DNA of 64,000 nucleotides from JBGSTR01 sp963707135. GTDB taxonomy: Bacteria; Pseudomonadota; Gammaproteobacteria; Chromatiales; Chromatiaceae. Location: the NCBI GenBank assembly GCA_963707135.1, contig CAVPOY010000043.1:62001-126000 (forward strand), read 5' to 3'. Below the pieces are notes generated by a model. The model saw nothing but the letters and a program-made list of their open reading frames with translations. It did no database searches and was not told the origin of the DNA. This document shows positions 24,683 through 33,400 of this stretch, one piece after another (within the stretch, counting starts at the first letter, position 1; the number at the start of each line of letters is the position of its first letter). A program made the translations under genes and the position numbers.

Positions 24683-24925
24683 ATGGAAGTCATCTACGGT
24701 CTGATCCCCGGAATGCTGCTGCTCGGGCTCGTCGCCGTCGCGGTGCTGTTCTGGGCAGCGCGCAGCGGCCAATACGACGACCTGGACGGCGATGGGAGGC
24801 GCATCCTGCTCGATGAGGACGAGACCGATCCCCGCCGCTTTCCCGACGCGGACCGGGAACCCTTGGAACCCGAAGGCGGGAGCGACAGGTCGAGTGCGAC
24901 CAGGCACGAAGATCCGGGTTCCTGA
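24683..24925 (+). CDS. ccoS: cbb3 oxidase maturation protein CcoS/FixS
   Basis: Small membrane protein required for cofactor insertion into the cbb3 oxidase. The 80-residue protein has one membrane helix (about residues 5-26) and the CcoS hallmark FWAARSGQYDDLDGDGRRILLDED directly after it. An acidic, disordered tail extends it beyond the usual 50-65 residues. The ATG at 24683 begins directly at the helix. Unlike in most cco clusters it is separated from ccoI, by 254 bp that hold the RNA-like element. Confidence 0.92.
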   Translation: MEVIYGLIPGMLLLGLVAVAVLFWAARSGQYDDLDGDGRRILLDEDETDPRRFPDADREPLEPEGGSDRSSATRHEDPGS

Positions 24926-25032
24926 CAGCGCTCCACGACAGCGGCGCGACTGAGGTGGAACTGCTCGAAAATCTGAGGTGCGCAGCACGCTGAGTTTGCG
25001 TTGCGTACCTGACACCGAATCGGGAAAGAGTT

Positions 25033-25052
25033 GGCGGGCGTCAAGGCCCGCC
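25033..25052 (-). terminator. Possible terminator of the mto cluster
   Basis: GGCGGGC and GCCCGCC form a 7-bp stem with a 6-nt loop between the converging ccoS and cytochrome c genes. On the minus strand it is followed by a modest T-containing stretch (CTCTTTCCC), so termination strength is uncertain. Confidence 0.45.
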
Positions 25053-25064
25053 TCGCCCGGTCTG

Positions 25065-25379
25065 TCAGTTGGTCGAGAGCCAGTCGGCGATCGCCTGAAG
25101 CTCCTCGTCGGTCACCGTACCGATCACCGCTTTCATCGCGACCGACAGGCCGTTGGTGCGCACGCCGTCGCGAATGTCCTTCATCTGTTGCAAGAGGTAC
25201 TGGGGGTTCTGACCAGAAACCTTCGGGTAGACGGTCAGGATCGGCTCGGCACCTGTTTCACCGTGACAGGTGTTACAGATCTTCTCCTGGTACAGCGCCG
25301 CCCCGTCGAGCGCGTAAGCGCCAGCGGAACAGACCGACCAAAGGGCAAGCGTCGCGACGAGCTTTCTTGTTGCTTTCAT
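25065..25379 (-). CDS. Periplasmic class I cytochrome c
   Basis: Small electron carrier. The 104-residue protein has a Sec signal peptide (about residues 1-21, ending AYA), one haem motif CNTCH, a YPKVSGQNPQYLLQQ segment typical of cytochrome c553/c4-like domains, and an axial Met probably in the GLSVAMKAV segment. GGAGA precedes the ATG; the frame extends further upstream without support. It follows the SCO gene by 150 bp on the same strand and is the likely electron acceptor for the mto cluster or donor to the neighbouring cbb3 oxidase; that role is inference. Confidence 0.88.
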   Translation of the reverse strand: MKATRKLVATLALWSVCSAGAYALDGAALYQEKICNTCHGETGAEPILTVYPKVSGQNPQYLLQQMKDIRDGVRTNGLSVAMKAVIGTVTDEELQAIADWLSTN

Positions 25380-25529
25380 TGTCGATTTCTCCAAGGGTGG
25401 ATCGGCGTGGGGCTGCGATGGAAGCAGGTCTTGGGAGCTGCGGCAACCGTAGCATACTGGAGCGAGGTTCCGCGTTTGGAGGTTACAGCAAGGTTCGGGC
25501 CGGCAACCGCGTTCCGGGGCCAATGCCTG

Positions 25530-26135
25530 TCAGGGTGGGGTGGGAAGGAGTCGCTTGACCCGCTCGGCGACGTGCTCCGCGGGTAGTCCGTAAGGTACGA
25601 TAGCGGCCAACTCGCCCCGTGTGTCGAGAACATAGAGGTTCGACGTGTGGTCCAGGGTGTAACGGTCGCCCCATCCATCGCCGTTGATCTCGAATCTCGC
25701 GCTGTATCGCTCGGCAACTAGGGCCAGCTGCTCCGGGCTCCCCGTCAGCCCGATCATCCTCGGGTGGAAATGCTTAACATACCTCGCGAGCACGTCGGGA
25801 GTGTCGCGCTTCGGATCCAGTGAGACGAAGACCGGGACGACATCCATATCTAGCTCCGCTAGGGCATCGACGACCCAGGCGCTGACCGAGAGGGTCAACG
25901 GGCACACATCCGGGCAATAGGTGTAGCCGAACGAGAGCAGGACCGCTTTTCCCTCGAGGTCGCGAAGCGAGAAGTCGCGGCCCTCGTGGTCGGTGAGCGT
26001 GAAGTCGCCGCCGATGTCGGCACGCGAGCGAACCGGTGACTCGGCGTCGGCCGCCGCCCACGAGACCGACATGCAGAGCGTCACCCACGTGAGGAAGGTG
26101 TATCGCAGGCGGCGTCTCCACGGTGAGCCGGTCAC
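25530..26135 (-). CDS. SCO1/SenC family copper chaperone
   Basis: Thioredoxin-fold copper-binding protein anchored or secreted in the periplasm. The 201-residue protein has an N-terminal hydrophobic segment (about residues 11-29), the copper motif C74-x3-C78 in YTYCPDVCPL and a distal His in LDHTSNLYVLD. The GTG at 26135 overlaps the stop of the upstream fusion gene (GTGA), so the two are translationally coupled. SCO genes in this position accompany methanethiol oxidase in other bacteria, where they are thought to deliver copper to that enzyme. Confidence 0.92.
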   Translation of the reverse strand: MTGSPWRRRLRYTFLTWVTLCMSVSWAAADAESPVRSRADIGGDFTLTDHEGRDFSLRDLEGKAVLLSFGYTYCPDVCPLTLSVSAWVVDALAELDMDVVPVFVSLDPKRDTPDVLARYVKHFHPRMIGLTGSPEQLALVAERYSARFEINGDGWGDRYTLDHTSNLYVLDTRGELAAIVPYGLPAEHVAERVKRLLPTPP

Positions 26136-28108
26136 CGTGCCGATCCGGACGATCCAGTCGATGCCGTGCTGTCGGACGGATCGCCGACGGGCGCGGCGAA
26201 GGCGTCTGATACCAGTACGTTCACGTTGTCCCCGGTCAGGGACTCGAGGAACGAGACCAGATCGTCGATCTCGGTGTCGGTGAGTCCCAACGGGGCGATC
26301 AGCGGGTCGAGGACCTCGTTCGCTTCGCCGCCGGCGTTGTAGAACGCGACGACCTCGCGCAGGGACGCTAGGGACCCGTTGTGCATATAGGGCGCCGTCA
26401 GAGCGACGTTGCGCAGCGACGGCGTGCGGTACTTCCACCGGTCGGATGGATCCTGGGTCACCTCATAGAGACCCAGATCACTGGCGGGCGGCTCGGATAC
26501 CGACGCGATGACCGAACCCGGCACATCGAGCACCACGCCCGGGGCGACCTGGACCTTCCGGATCGGCGGTTCAGGGCGCATGGATTCGCGAAAACCCATA
26601 CCGGTGTTGTGCATTTGGTTGTCGGTGAACAGCGCGGCATCGTCGCCGACGAGATGGCAGGCGGCGCATCGGGCCTTGCCGGTGAACAGCTCGAAGCCGC
26701 GTCTGGCGTCCTCTGGGATCGCCTCCGGGTCCTTGCCATAGCGCCAGCGGTCAAACGCCGATGCACCCGAGACCAGAGTGCGCTGATAGCTCGCCAGCGC
26801 CATGCCGAGGGTTTCCATTGTCGGCCCACGGCCGTCGAATGCGGCCTCGAACCGCCCCTGGTAATCCGGCAGCCGGCGCACCTTTTCGATTAGGGTTCCG
26901 ACTGCCGGGTTCGCCATCTCGTTGCCCGCGAGCAGCGGCCCCCAGACCTGCTGCTCGAGGCTGTATTCGCGCCCGTCATGGAAGAGCCGGGTCAGGTAGG
27001 CCGTGTTGTAGATGGTCGGGGCATTGCGGCGCACGCTTCGTCCCTCGACCCCGACGGCGGTGGCCATTTCGTTGCTGGTAAACCCCTGCTCCGGGATGTG
27101 GCACATGGCGCAGGAGAAGGTGTCGTTCAGCGAGAGGCGGCGGTCGTAGAACAGCTTGCGCCCCAACGCCACCTTGGTCTCGGTAATCGGGTTGTCCCGC
27201 GGGACCGGTACCGGCGGCAGGCCGAGCGGCGGGGACTCAATCACGGACAACAGGTCGGCCTCGCTCCCCAGTCGCTGCTCGAGGCTCAGCGACCGTGTCC
27301 GGTAGTCCGGGTTCCCGTAACCGTTTTTGTAGTCGCCCGCCCGAGACAGACCGCTCGCCGCGGCAACCGTTGCTGGATCGGCGTCTACCGGCGCGGACCC
27401 GGCAGGCTCTGACTCCATGAGCAGGGTCTTCGCGTCGCTGACGAGCAGATCCGGGTGCAGAAAGGAGACGCTGTAGATGTTGCGGATCCGTTTGCGGCGG
27501 TCGATCAGATAGACGCGCAGCAGGTGGGCGAAGGTGCCGGCCGGCTCACCCCGGTCGTCGTACTCGCGCAGCACCGTCTGCTTGTAGGCTGACAGGATCG
27601 GCTCGAGCCGATCCTCGCTAGCGGTCGTGAGGAACGCCCACTCCACGCCGTCCCCGTCGAGCCCCGCGCCGTAGAGGCGCATGACCTCGGGCGTATCGTG
27701 GTCGGGGTCGAAACTGAGCGTCACCAAGCGTAGCTGCCGCGCCAGGTCTGGCTCGGACGCCAGGTGTTGCTTGATGCGATGGAAGACTGCGGTGGCCAGC
27801 GGACAGCCCGCCACGTCGCTGCAGGTGCTGTAGACGAAGCTGAGCAGGACAATGCGGTCTCCGAGGTAGCGATGCAGCCGAGTGGGTTCGCCGTCGGTAT
27901 CGAGCACCGCGCCATCGGCCGCGTCGAAGAGCGGCGGCAAGTCGTAGGTTCCCGGCATCGGGGCCGGGTAGCCGAGCTCACCGTAACCCACCGGCCGGGG
28001 TACCGCGGCGGAGTGGCTGATGTTGGCGAGCAGGGCGACCGCGAGCACGAGCCCGGCCGGTGACGGCCGGGCTTGGCGAAACCGCGAGCCGCTGGACTTC
28101 GCGCTCAC
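26132..28108 (-). CDS. SCO domain fused to di-haem cytochrome c peroxidase (MauG-like)
   Basis: Two-domain periplasmic protein of 658 residues. After a signal peptide (to about residue 35) comes a SCO/thioredoxin-like domain (about 55-235) whose cysteine pair is C96-x5-C102 (YSTCSDVAGC) rather than the classic CxxxC. Next is a di-haem peroxidase/MauG domain (about 300-640) with haem motifs CAMCH (C333) and CAACH (C481). Family knowledge: mtoX operons carry SCO and MauG functions, presumably for copper loading and cofactor maturation of methanethiol oxidase. The GTG at 28108 lies 35 bp after mtoX; an earlier in-frame start would run into mtoX. Confidence 0.9.
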   Translation of the reverse strand: MSAKSSGSRFRQARPSPAGLVLAVALLANISHSAAVPRPVGYGELGYPAPMPGTYDLPPLFDAADGAVLDTDGEPTRLHRYLGDRIVLLSFVYSTCSDVAGCPLATAVFHRIKQHLASEPDLARQLRLVTLSFDPDHDTPEVMRLYGAGLDGDGVEWAFLTTASEDRLEPILSAYKQTVLREYDDRGEPAGTFAHLLRVYLIDRRKRIRNIYSVSFLHPDLLVSDAKTLLMESEPAGSAPVDADPATVAAASGLSRAGDYKNGYGNPDYRTRSLSLEQRLGSEADLLSVIESPPLGLPPVPVPRDNPITETKVALGRKLFYDRRLSLNDTFSCAMCHIPEQGFTSNEMATAVGVEGRSVRRNAPTIYNTAYLTRLFHDGREYSLEQQVWGPLLAGNEMANPAVGTLIEKVRRLPDYQGRFEAAFDGRGPTMETLGMALASYQRTLVSGASAFDRWRYGKDPEAIPEDARRGFELFTGKARCAACHLVGDDAALFTDNQMHNTGMGFRESMRPEPPIRKVQVAPGVVLDVPGSVIASVSEPPASDLGLYEVTQDPSDRWKYRTPSLRNVALTAPYMHNGSLASLREVVAFYNAGGEANEVLDPLIAPLGLTDTEIDDLVSFLESLTGDNVNVLVSDAFAAPVGDPSDSTASTGSSGSAR

Positions 28109-28142
28109 TCGGGATGTCTCGCGGCAGTCGCCCCGAGGCGCC

Positions 28143-29519
28143 TCAGTCAGTTTGCGCCAGCTCGCGTTCCGGCCGATTTTCCGGTGCCCGGGAGTACAGG
28201 GCATAGGCTCCGAAACGCATCTGGTGGGGCCGACCGAGCTTTTCGGCGGTGAAATCGATCGCGAAGCGCGGCTGAAGCGCTTTGCCGTCCCAGTCATAGG
28301 CCTTGAAGTACTGCTCGTTGTCCTCGCCCTTCTTGTCCCAGTTGGCGAGCAGCGAGGACGTGTAGTAGATACGTTTCCCGTCCCAGCTCTGGGAGGCCAT
28401 GTTGATCTGGCGCCCGATCACCTCCTCGTAGACCTGCTTGGGGTTGAACGGGTCGGAGATGTCGAACAGACGCGTCTTGCCATCCATGAACGTGTCGACC
28501 CAGAGATGTTTGTCATCCGCGGTGATCGAAATGTCCACCGGCAGTGGGACCTGGGAGGGGTCGCCGATATCGGCCACCGCCGTCGCCTGCCACTCGCCCG
28601 CGTCGTCCGCGTGGATGAGCCAGATCTTCGAGGTCAGGGCCGTGGTCGTGAAGCAGTAGTCGTGGTTCGGCCCCCAGGCACAGCGGATCTCCAGCGGCGC
28701 GCCGGGCACGTCCAGGACCTTCTTCGGCTTGCGCGTGTGCTCGTTCCAGACCACGACGGTGTTTCCGAAACGCTTCATCGCCTCCTCGTCCTTTAGCATC
28801 TTGCCGAAGTCCATCATGTAGTTGGACCAGCCCGTGAAGGAGGACGTGAACATGGCGTTGCGCCGGGGCAGGGCTCGTACGTCATAGTTGTAGCCGTCCG
28901 CGTAGCTCCCGGACTTGGCCGCGCCCCGAAGGTCTTCGTCGGTCGGCATCCAATGGGTCGCGACATAGTCGCCCTCGTTGGTGTACTCGACCAATGCCGT
29001 GCGGCCGCCGTGGTCCTTGTTATTGGACAACCCGGTGATCATCATCCGTCCGGGGAGCGCGTAGGTCGTGTGCGGTCCAACGACGCCGCCGCTGGCCGAG
29101 ACGAAGTCCTCGATGGTCTTGTGCAACGTCGGTTTCGCCGGGTCGCTGTGGACGTCGAAGATGAAAATCTTGTTGGTGTCCAGGCTGCCGGCCCAGAGAT
29201 ATAGGCGATCGTCGGTAAAACCGGAGTGGTGGGCCTCGTTGCGGCCGCCGACGGATAAGGTGCTGACTATCTTGCCGTAATTGGCCGAATTCGGGTTTAC
29301 GTCGACAGTGACCAGCTTGTCCTGGCCATCGCCGAGTCCCTCTACCCCCAGGGTCCAGACATAGACGAAGTCCTCCTGACCGACGATCTTGGCCATGTAG
29401 GGCGACATACAGGTCTCGTCGGCGCGGATTTCCTGCGCCGGAAGTGCCGTAATGGCGGCAGCGCCAAAGGCAACCAATGCTGGGATCGCACCTCGTGACA
29501 GGATGTTGAAGCTTGGCAT
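28143..29519 (-). CDS. mtoX: Methanethiol oxidase (selenium-binding protein SBP56 family)
   Basis: Periplasmic copper-dependent enzyme that oxidises methanethiol to formaldehyde, hydrogen sulfide and hydrogen peroxide. The 458-residue protein has a Sec signal peptide (about residues 1-33, ending IRA) and a beta-propeller body with SBP56 signatures including RNEAHHSGFTDD, GPHTTYALPG and VPLPVDISITADDKHLWV. A short C-terminal segment with GRPHQMRFG closes the propeller. GGAGG precedes the ATG at 29519. First gene of the cluster with SCO-MauG, SCO and cytochrome c. Divergent from a TetR gene that probably controls it. It fits a sulfur-oxidising lifestyle. Confidence 0.92.
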   Translation of the reverse strand: MPSFNILSRGAIPALVAFGAAAITALPAQEIRADETCMSPYMAKIVGQEDFVYVWTLGVEGLGDGQDKLVTVDVNPNSANYGKIVSTLSVGGRNEAHHSGFTDDRLYLWAGSLDTNKIFIFDVHSDPAKPTLHKTIEDFVSASGGVVGPHTTYALPGRMMITGLSNNKDHGGRTALVEYTNEGDYVATHWMPTDEDLRGAAKSGSYADGYNYDVRALPRRNAMFTSSFTGWSNYMMDFGKMLKDEEAMKRFGNTVVVWNEHTRKPKKVLDVPGAPLEIRCAWGPNHDYCFTTTALTSKIWLIHADDAGEWQATAVADIGDPSQVPLPVDISITADDKHLWVDTFMDGKTRLFDISDPFNPKQVYEEVIGRQINMASQSWDGKRIYYTSSLLANWDKKGEDNEQYFKAYDWDGKALQPRFAIDFTAEKLGRPHQMRFGAYALYSRAPENRPERELAQTD

Positions 29520-29656
29520 CTGATCTAACCTCCATCGGGGTCGCGGGTGGTACGCGAACAAAAGCGAAATTTCTTGGTATGTTGCGGCATCGAGTTCGGG
29601 CCTGGCCGGGCGACGGACACCGGTCTCGAAGAGAACGCAATTCCATTTTTAGACTA

Positions 29657-29672
29657 GAATGAACATTCATTC
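29657..29672. promoter_or_regulatory. Inverted repeat, likely operator of the TetR regulator
   Basis: GAATGA-ACAT-TCATTC has 6-bp perfect arms around a 4-bp spacer. It lies 15 bp before the TetR start and about 140 bp before mtoX, the usual place for a TetR-family operator controlling both genes. Confidence 0.65.
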
Positions 29673-29687
29673 AAGGGGGGATGGTTC

Positions 29688-30305
29688 ATGTCACCGGTGA
29701 GCGCGGCCACGGCAGCGCATCCAAACGGGATGCGGGGCCTGATTCTCGATCGGGCACTGGGGCTCTTCACGAGCAACGGCTACTTCAACACCTCGATCCA
29801 CGACATCCAGCGCGAGGCCGGGATCAGCATTGGCTCGATCTACAACCACTTTGGTGGCAAGGAGGGGATAGCCAAGGCCCTCTACCACGATCTGCTGGAG
29901 CGGATGGACACGCTGGTCGACGAGGTGATGGAGTCATCGGATACGGCCTACGCGCGTGGCCGCGCCGTGGTCACTAACCTGTTCGCCCTGACCGAGCAGG
30001 ACCCGGTGTCGATGCGTTTCATCCTTAACGCCAAGCACCGAGAATTCCTGCCCGACGAGCCTCCGATCTGCTCGGCGAAGCCGTTCGTCAAGCTCCGCGA
30101 CATCGTCAATCAGGGGATGCTGAGCGGCGAGATCCGCGCCATGGACCCATGGATCGCCGCGGCCTGTGCCTTTGGTCCGGCGCTGCGCCTGATCACGCTG
30201 CGACTCGATGGCGTCTTGCCCAACTCGCTTGCGGGTTACGCGGATCCCGTCTGGGGCAGCTCCTGGCTGGCGGTCCGGCGCGTCGACGGCGTGGCCGATG
30301 TCTGA
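29688..30305 (+). CDS. TetR/AcrR family transcriptional regulator
   Basis: DNA-binding repressor or regulator, 205 residues. The N-terminal HTH (about residues 16-60) reads LILDRALGLFTSNGYFNTSIHDIQREAGISIGS, followed by IYNHFGGKEGIAKALY, the classic TetR helix-turn-helix and helix 4. The C-terminal ligand domain is not specific enough to name an inducer. GGGGGG lies 7 bases before the ATG at 29688. It is divergent from mtoX across 168 bp containing an inverted repeat, so it is likely the local mto regulator. Its 3' end overlaps folK by 8 bp. Confidence 0.9.
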   Translation: MSPVSAATAAHPNGMRGLILDRALGLFTSNGYFNTSIHDIQREAGISIGSIYNHFGGKEGIAKALYHDLLERMDTLVDEVMESSDTAYARGRAVVTNLFALTEQDPVSMRFILNAKHREFLPDEPPICSAKPFVKLRDIVNQGMLSGEIRAMDPWIAAACAFGPALRLITLRLDGVLPNSLAGYADPVWGSSWLAVRRVDGVADV

Positions 30306-30822
30306 GCGTCCTGGTGAGGTCCGGTCCGCCGGGGTGAACGCCTACATCGGGTTGGGCAGTAACCTCTCGGATCCCGAGGCCCAGGTCGGACGGGCTCTGG
30401 CCGAGTTGACCGCAATACCGCGGAGCGAGTTGATCGCCCGCTCCGCGCTCTACCGCACGGCCCCGGTCGGGCCTGCCGACCAGCCCGATTATGTCAACGC
30501 CGTCGTGAGCCTGCGGACCAGGCTGTCGCCACGCGAGCTGCTCGAGGCGCTTCAGGCAATCGAGCGTGGGCACGGCCGGCAACGGAACGGCACCCGATGG
30601 GGGCCGCGCACGTTGGACCTGGACATCCTGCTCTATGGCGACCGGCGGGTGGCCGAGCCGGGGCTCCGGGTTCCGCACCCCGAGATGGCGCGCCGGGCCT
30701 TCGTGCTGGTACCGCTGGCGGACGTGGCGCCGGCCGGGTTGTGGGTGCCGGACGTGGGTGCGTTAGAGGAGTTGCTCGAGCACTGCTCCCGAGAGGGGGT
30801 GATGCGCCTGGAACGTGTCTAA
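30298..30822 (+). CDS. folK: HPPK: 2-amino-4-hydroxy-6-hydroxymethyldihydropteridine pyrophosphokinase
   Basis: Transfers pyrophosphate from ATP to the pterin in folate synthesis. The 174-residue protein has the family start AYIGLGSNLSDP, the YRTAPVGPADQPDYVNAV segment, RNGTRWGPRTLDLDILLYG with the metal-binding Asp pair and catalytic loop, and VPHPEMARRAFVLVPL. The ATG at 30298 overlaps the TetR stop; a GTG at 30334 would give a start closer to the conserved fold. Its link with the TetR gene appears to be only positional. Confidence 0.95.
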   Translation: MSERPGEVRSAGVNAYIGLGSNLSDPEAQVGRALAELTAIPRSELIARSALYRTAPVGPADQPDYVNAVVSLRTRLSPRELLEALQAIERGHGRQRNGTRWGPRTLDLDILLYGDRRVAEPGLRVPHPEMARRAFVLVPLADVAPAGLWVPDVGALEELLEHCSREGVMRLERV

Positions 30823-31043
30823 CGCACTGGTGCTCGCCGCGTTGCGGTGGAAATCTCGCACACAGTATGATCCGCCAACCATTCACCCTCTACTCGTGTG
30901 TACCGCCCGCGTTCTGCCAGCGCGTGTGTCGCATCGCATCGCGCCGCGGTCGGATGCGCGGCCCCGAAACGTCCCGCCGGCGGTGAATTCGTCACACGGC
31001 CGAAAGGCGGGATATCGAAACCTGTCAGCGGAGGAATACCAGC

Positions 31044-32036
31044 GTGATCCTTGCGGGCGACATCGGGGGCACCAAGACGGTCCTCGCCCTTTACTCCGAG
31101 GATGGCGGCGTGGCCGGCGGTGCGATCCAGGAGACGCGCTTCGAGAGCGGCAAGTACAGCTCGCTCGAGGCGATCATCGTCGAGTTTCTCCGCGAGACCC
31201 GTGCCAGGCCGGTGGCCGCGAGCTTCGGCGTCGCGGGACCGGTCGACGGGGGGCGCGCACATATCACCAACCTGCCCTGGGTCATTGAAACCGATTCGAT
31301 TAGACGATCGTTTCGTATACCCGACGTTTTCCTGTTGAACGACCTACAGTCGATAGCTATAGCCGTTCCTCACCTCAATAGGGATGACCTGGCGACCCTG
31401 AACCCAGGCACGGCGGTGGACGGCGGAAACATTGCCGTGGTCGCACCCGGTACAGGTCTGGGTATCGGCATGCTGCTATGGACCGGGGAGCGCTATCAGG
31501 CCTATCCGAGCGAGGCGGGACACACCTCCTTCTCCCCCCGCAACTTGCAGGAGATCGAGCTCCTGAAGTACCTGATCGGCCGCTACGGGCACGTGAGCTT
31601 CGAGCGCGTCTGCTCCGGAAGCTTCCTGCCGAATATCTACGAGTTTCTGCGGGAGCAGGGCAGCTATCCGGAGCCCGCCTGGCTAAGGGATGAGCTGGCG
31701 CAGGCCCGCGACCGCACGCCGGTCATCGTTCAGTCGGCGCTGGCGCACAAGGCGGACATCTGCGAGGCGACCCTGGACATCTTCGTACACGCCCTTGGTA
31801 CGGTTGCGGGCAACATGGCCGTGAGCCTGCTCGCGACCGGCGGGATCTACCTCGGTGGCGGTATCCCGCCTCGTATCCTGAAACGCTTGCAGCGGCCCGA
31901 TTTCCTGAGCGCCATTGCGGACAAGGGGCGCTTCAGCGATTTTTGCTCCAACCTGCCCGTGCACGTGATCCGCGACTCCAAGGTCGCACTTCGCGGGGCC
32001 GCCTGGTTCGGGGAGGAGGCGTTAGCGAGACGCTGA
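31044..32036 (+). CDS. glk: Glucokinase
   Basis: Phosphorylates glucose with ATP in the cytoplasm. The 330-residue protein belongs to the bacterial Glk group (ROK-like fold of the ASKHA superfamily): GDIGGTKT phosphate-binding loop, FGVAGPVDG, NDLQSIA with the catalytic Asp, a GTGLGIGML adenosine motif and SEAGHTSF. GTG start at 31044 with GGAGGA 7-8 bases upstream. It is followed by the remains of a sugar transporter gene, which suggests a former glucose uptake and phosphorylation pair. Confidence 0.95.
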   Translation: MILAGDIGGTKTVLALYSEDGGVAGGAIQETRFESGKYSSLEAIIVEFLRETRARPVAASFGVAGPVDGGRAHITNLPWVIETDSIRRSFRIPDVFLLNDLQSIAIAVPHLNRDDLATLNPGTAVDGGNIAVVAPGTGLGIGMLLWTGERYQAYPSEAGHTSFSPRNLQEIELLKYLIGRYGHVSFERVCSGSFLPNIYEFLREQGSYPEPAWLRDELAQARDRTPVIVQSALAHKADICEATLDIFVHALGTVAGNMAVSLLATGGIYLGGGIPPRILKRLQRPDFLSAIADKGRFSDFCSNLPVHVIRDSKVALRGAAWFGEEALARR

Positions 32037-32154
32037 GCTCGGACCACGGCCGAGACTGAGCCGGGCGTTGTTCGCGCCCTGAACGACAACAGCACCGAGA
32101 CCCAGTCGAACGACCGCGTCTTCTAACCCTGCCGCGGCCGGCCAGTCTGCCGCC

Positions 32155-32519
32155 ATGGGTTTCGTCGATCTAACCGCCGCCGCTGCCGCCCTCGGCGGCC
32201 TCCAATTCGGTTTCGATACCGCGGCCACAAACGGCGCGGTGATCGCGCTGAAGAACGGGTTCAACGCCAACAGCTTTTTGGTCGGGCTCGCCGTTTCCCT
32301 GGCGCTCCTGGGCTCGGCCACCGGCGGCGCCGTCGCCGGCCCGGTCGCCAACCGCATCGCCCGAGTGCGGACCATGACCCCGGCCGCCGACCTTTCCTGG
32401 TCAGCGCGATCGGCTCGGGTCTCCCGTTCGGTCTGTTCGACTTTATCCTCTGGCGGATCCTGGGCGGCATCGCCGTCGGGGCCGCGAGCGTGCAGAGATC
32501 CAGTTCTCAGGGTTATTGA
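32155..32519 (+). pseudogene. Remnant of an MFS sugar porter, frameshifted and truncated
   Basis: The first 80 residues (LGGLQFGFDTAATNGAVIAL, then GLAVSLALLGSATGGAVAGP) match the N-terminus of MFS sugar/proton symporters, including a degenerate RxGRR-like loop. At about 32391 one base is missing; the frame then continues as FLVSAIGSGLPFGLFDFILWRILGGIAVGAASV, typical of helices 3-4. Homology stops near 32500 and a stop codon follows, so about three quarters of the transporter is absent. It lies 118 bp after glk. Interpreted as a decayed glucose permease. Confidence 0.8.
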
Positions 32520-32774
32520 CAGGCCATCCGGGATGAATGCCCGCGGCCCTCGGCGAGTGTACGGGTTCCATTTCCGGTTGAATCCGGCCGGCAGCTCCTG
32601 GATCGCCGATCATCACCGGCACGATTGGCGCACCGGGACACTCAATCTGGCGCGTTAAGTCAAACGGTGTTCGTGCGATCGCCGGTAAACTGCTCCCCAT
32701 CCCGAGGCCAGCGGCTTGAGGTCGCCGGCTCCACTACCGGACGAGCGAACGCCGCGAGAAGGGGCAGATAGCCG

Positions 32775-33074
32775 ATGAACAATCCAATTCCAGTGGAAGC
32801 GCTCCCGGACTGGTTCCGGGAGGCCGTTCAGCTCAAGCAGGATACCGAGCACGGCGTGCGCAATATCGAGATCGCTCTGCGTCACGCGATGAGCAGACAG
32901 GGGCTCGATCCACGCCTTCGAACGGAGCTTCAACTCCTGCGCGACACGCTGGGCGCGGTAAAGGTGAGCCTTTCGGTCGTGGAGATGGCCGCGGATAGAG
33001 TGCTCCGCGACATCACCGGCCGGGCGCTCGCGGATCGGGAGCAGGCTGCACAGTCGCAGATGCTCCAGTCGTGA
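32775..33074 (+). CDS. Small helical protein of unknown function
   Basis: I do not recognise this 99-residue protein. It is predicted mostly alpha-helical, Arg/Glu/Leu-rich, with no cysteine, no signal peptide and no membrane segment. GGGG lies about 10 bases before the ATG. It ends in a Gln/Ser-rich tail. A perfect 10-bp hairpin (33079-33115) follows the stop. It sits alone between a pseudogene and an unknown larger gene. Coding potential is supported by a plausible ribosome site and codon bias, but the overlapping minus-strand frame makes this only moderately sure. Confidence 0.5.
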   Translation: MNNPIPVEALPDWFREAVQLKQDTEHGVRNIEIALRHAMSRQGLDPRLRTELQLLRDTLGAVKVSLSVVEMAADRVLRDITGRALADREQAAQSQMLQS

Positions 33075-33400
33075 AACCGGCGGATCGGCTGTCTCACTGA
33101 ACGTCCCGATCCGCCCGCGCCATCCGGCGAACGCGTCTTTTCCGTGAAAGATCCCGTTTACCTTTTATCCGATTTCACTTCCAGCGGATATCCCTCTCAG
33201 GGTCGCCCCGCTGACGGGTCACTTGCCCGTTCCCATGCCTGTCGTGTTTTGGTAACAATACTGATTTACCAGCGGCCGTGCCGCCGGGGACGAGTCGGCC
33301 GCATCTCCTGTTCGTGCGTCGCGAAATCGGCGCGGAACAGAGCGCGTGTGGAATCTTCCTCCAGCGGGTCGACTGCATCTCCGCGATCATCAGGTGCTGC
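33075..33400. other. Non-coding gap before the unknown 484-aa gene
   Basis: It holds a long-armed hairpin, GGCGGATCGG (33079-33088) with CCGATCCGCC (33106-33115), directly after the preceding stop and lacking a T tract. The base composition from 33130 to 33270 is less GC-rich than the surroundings, which may mark the promoter of the next gene. No other feature seen. Confidence 0.5.
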
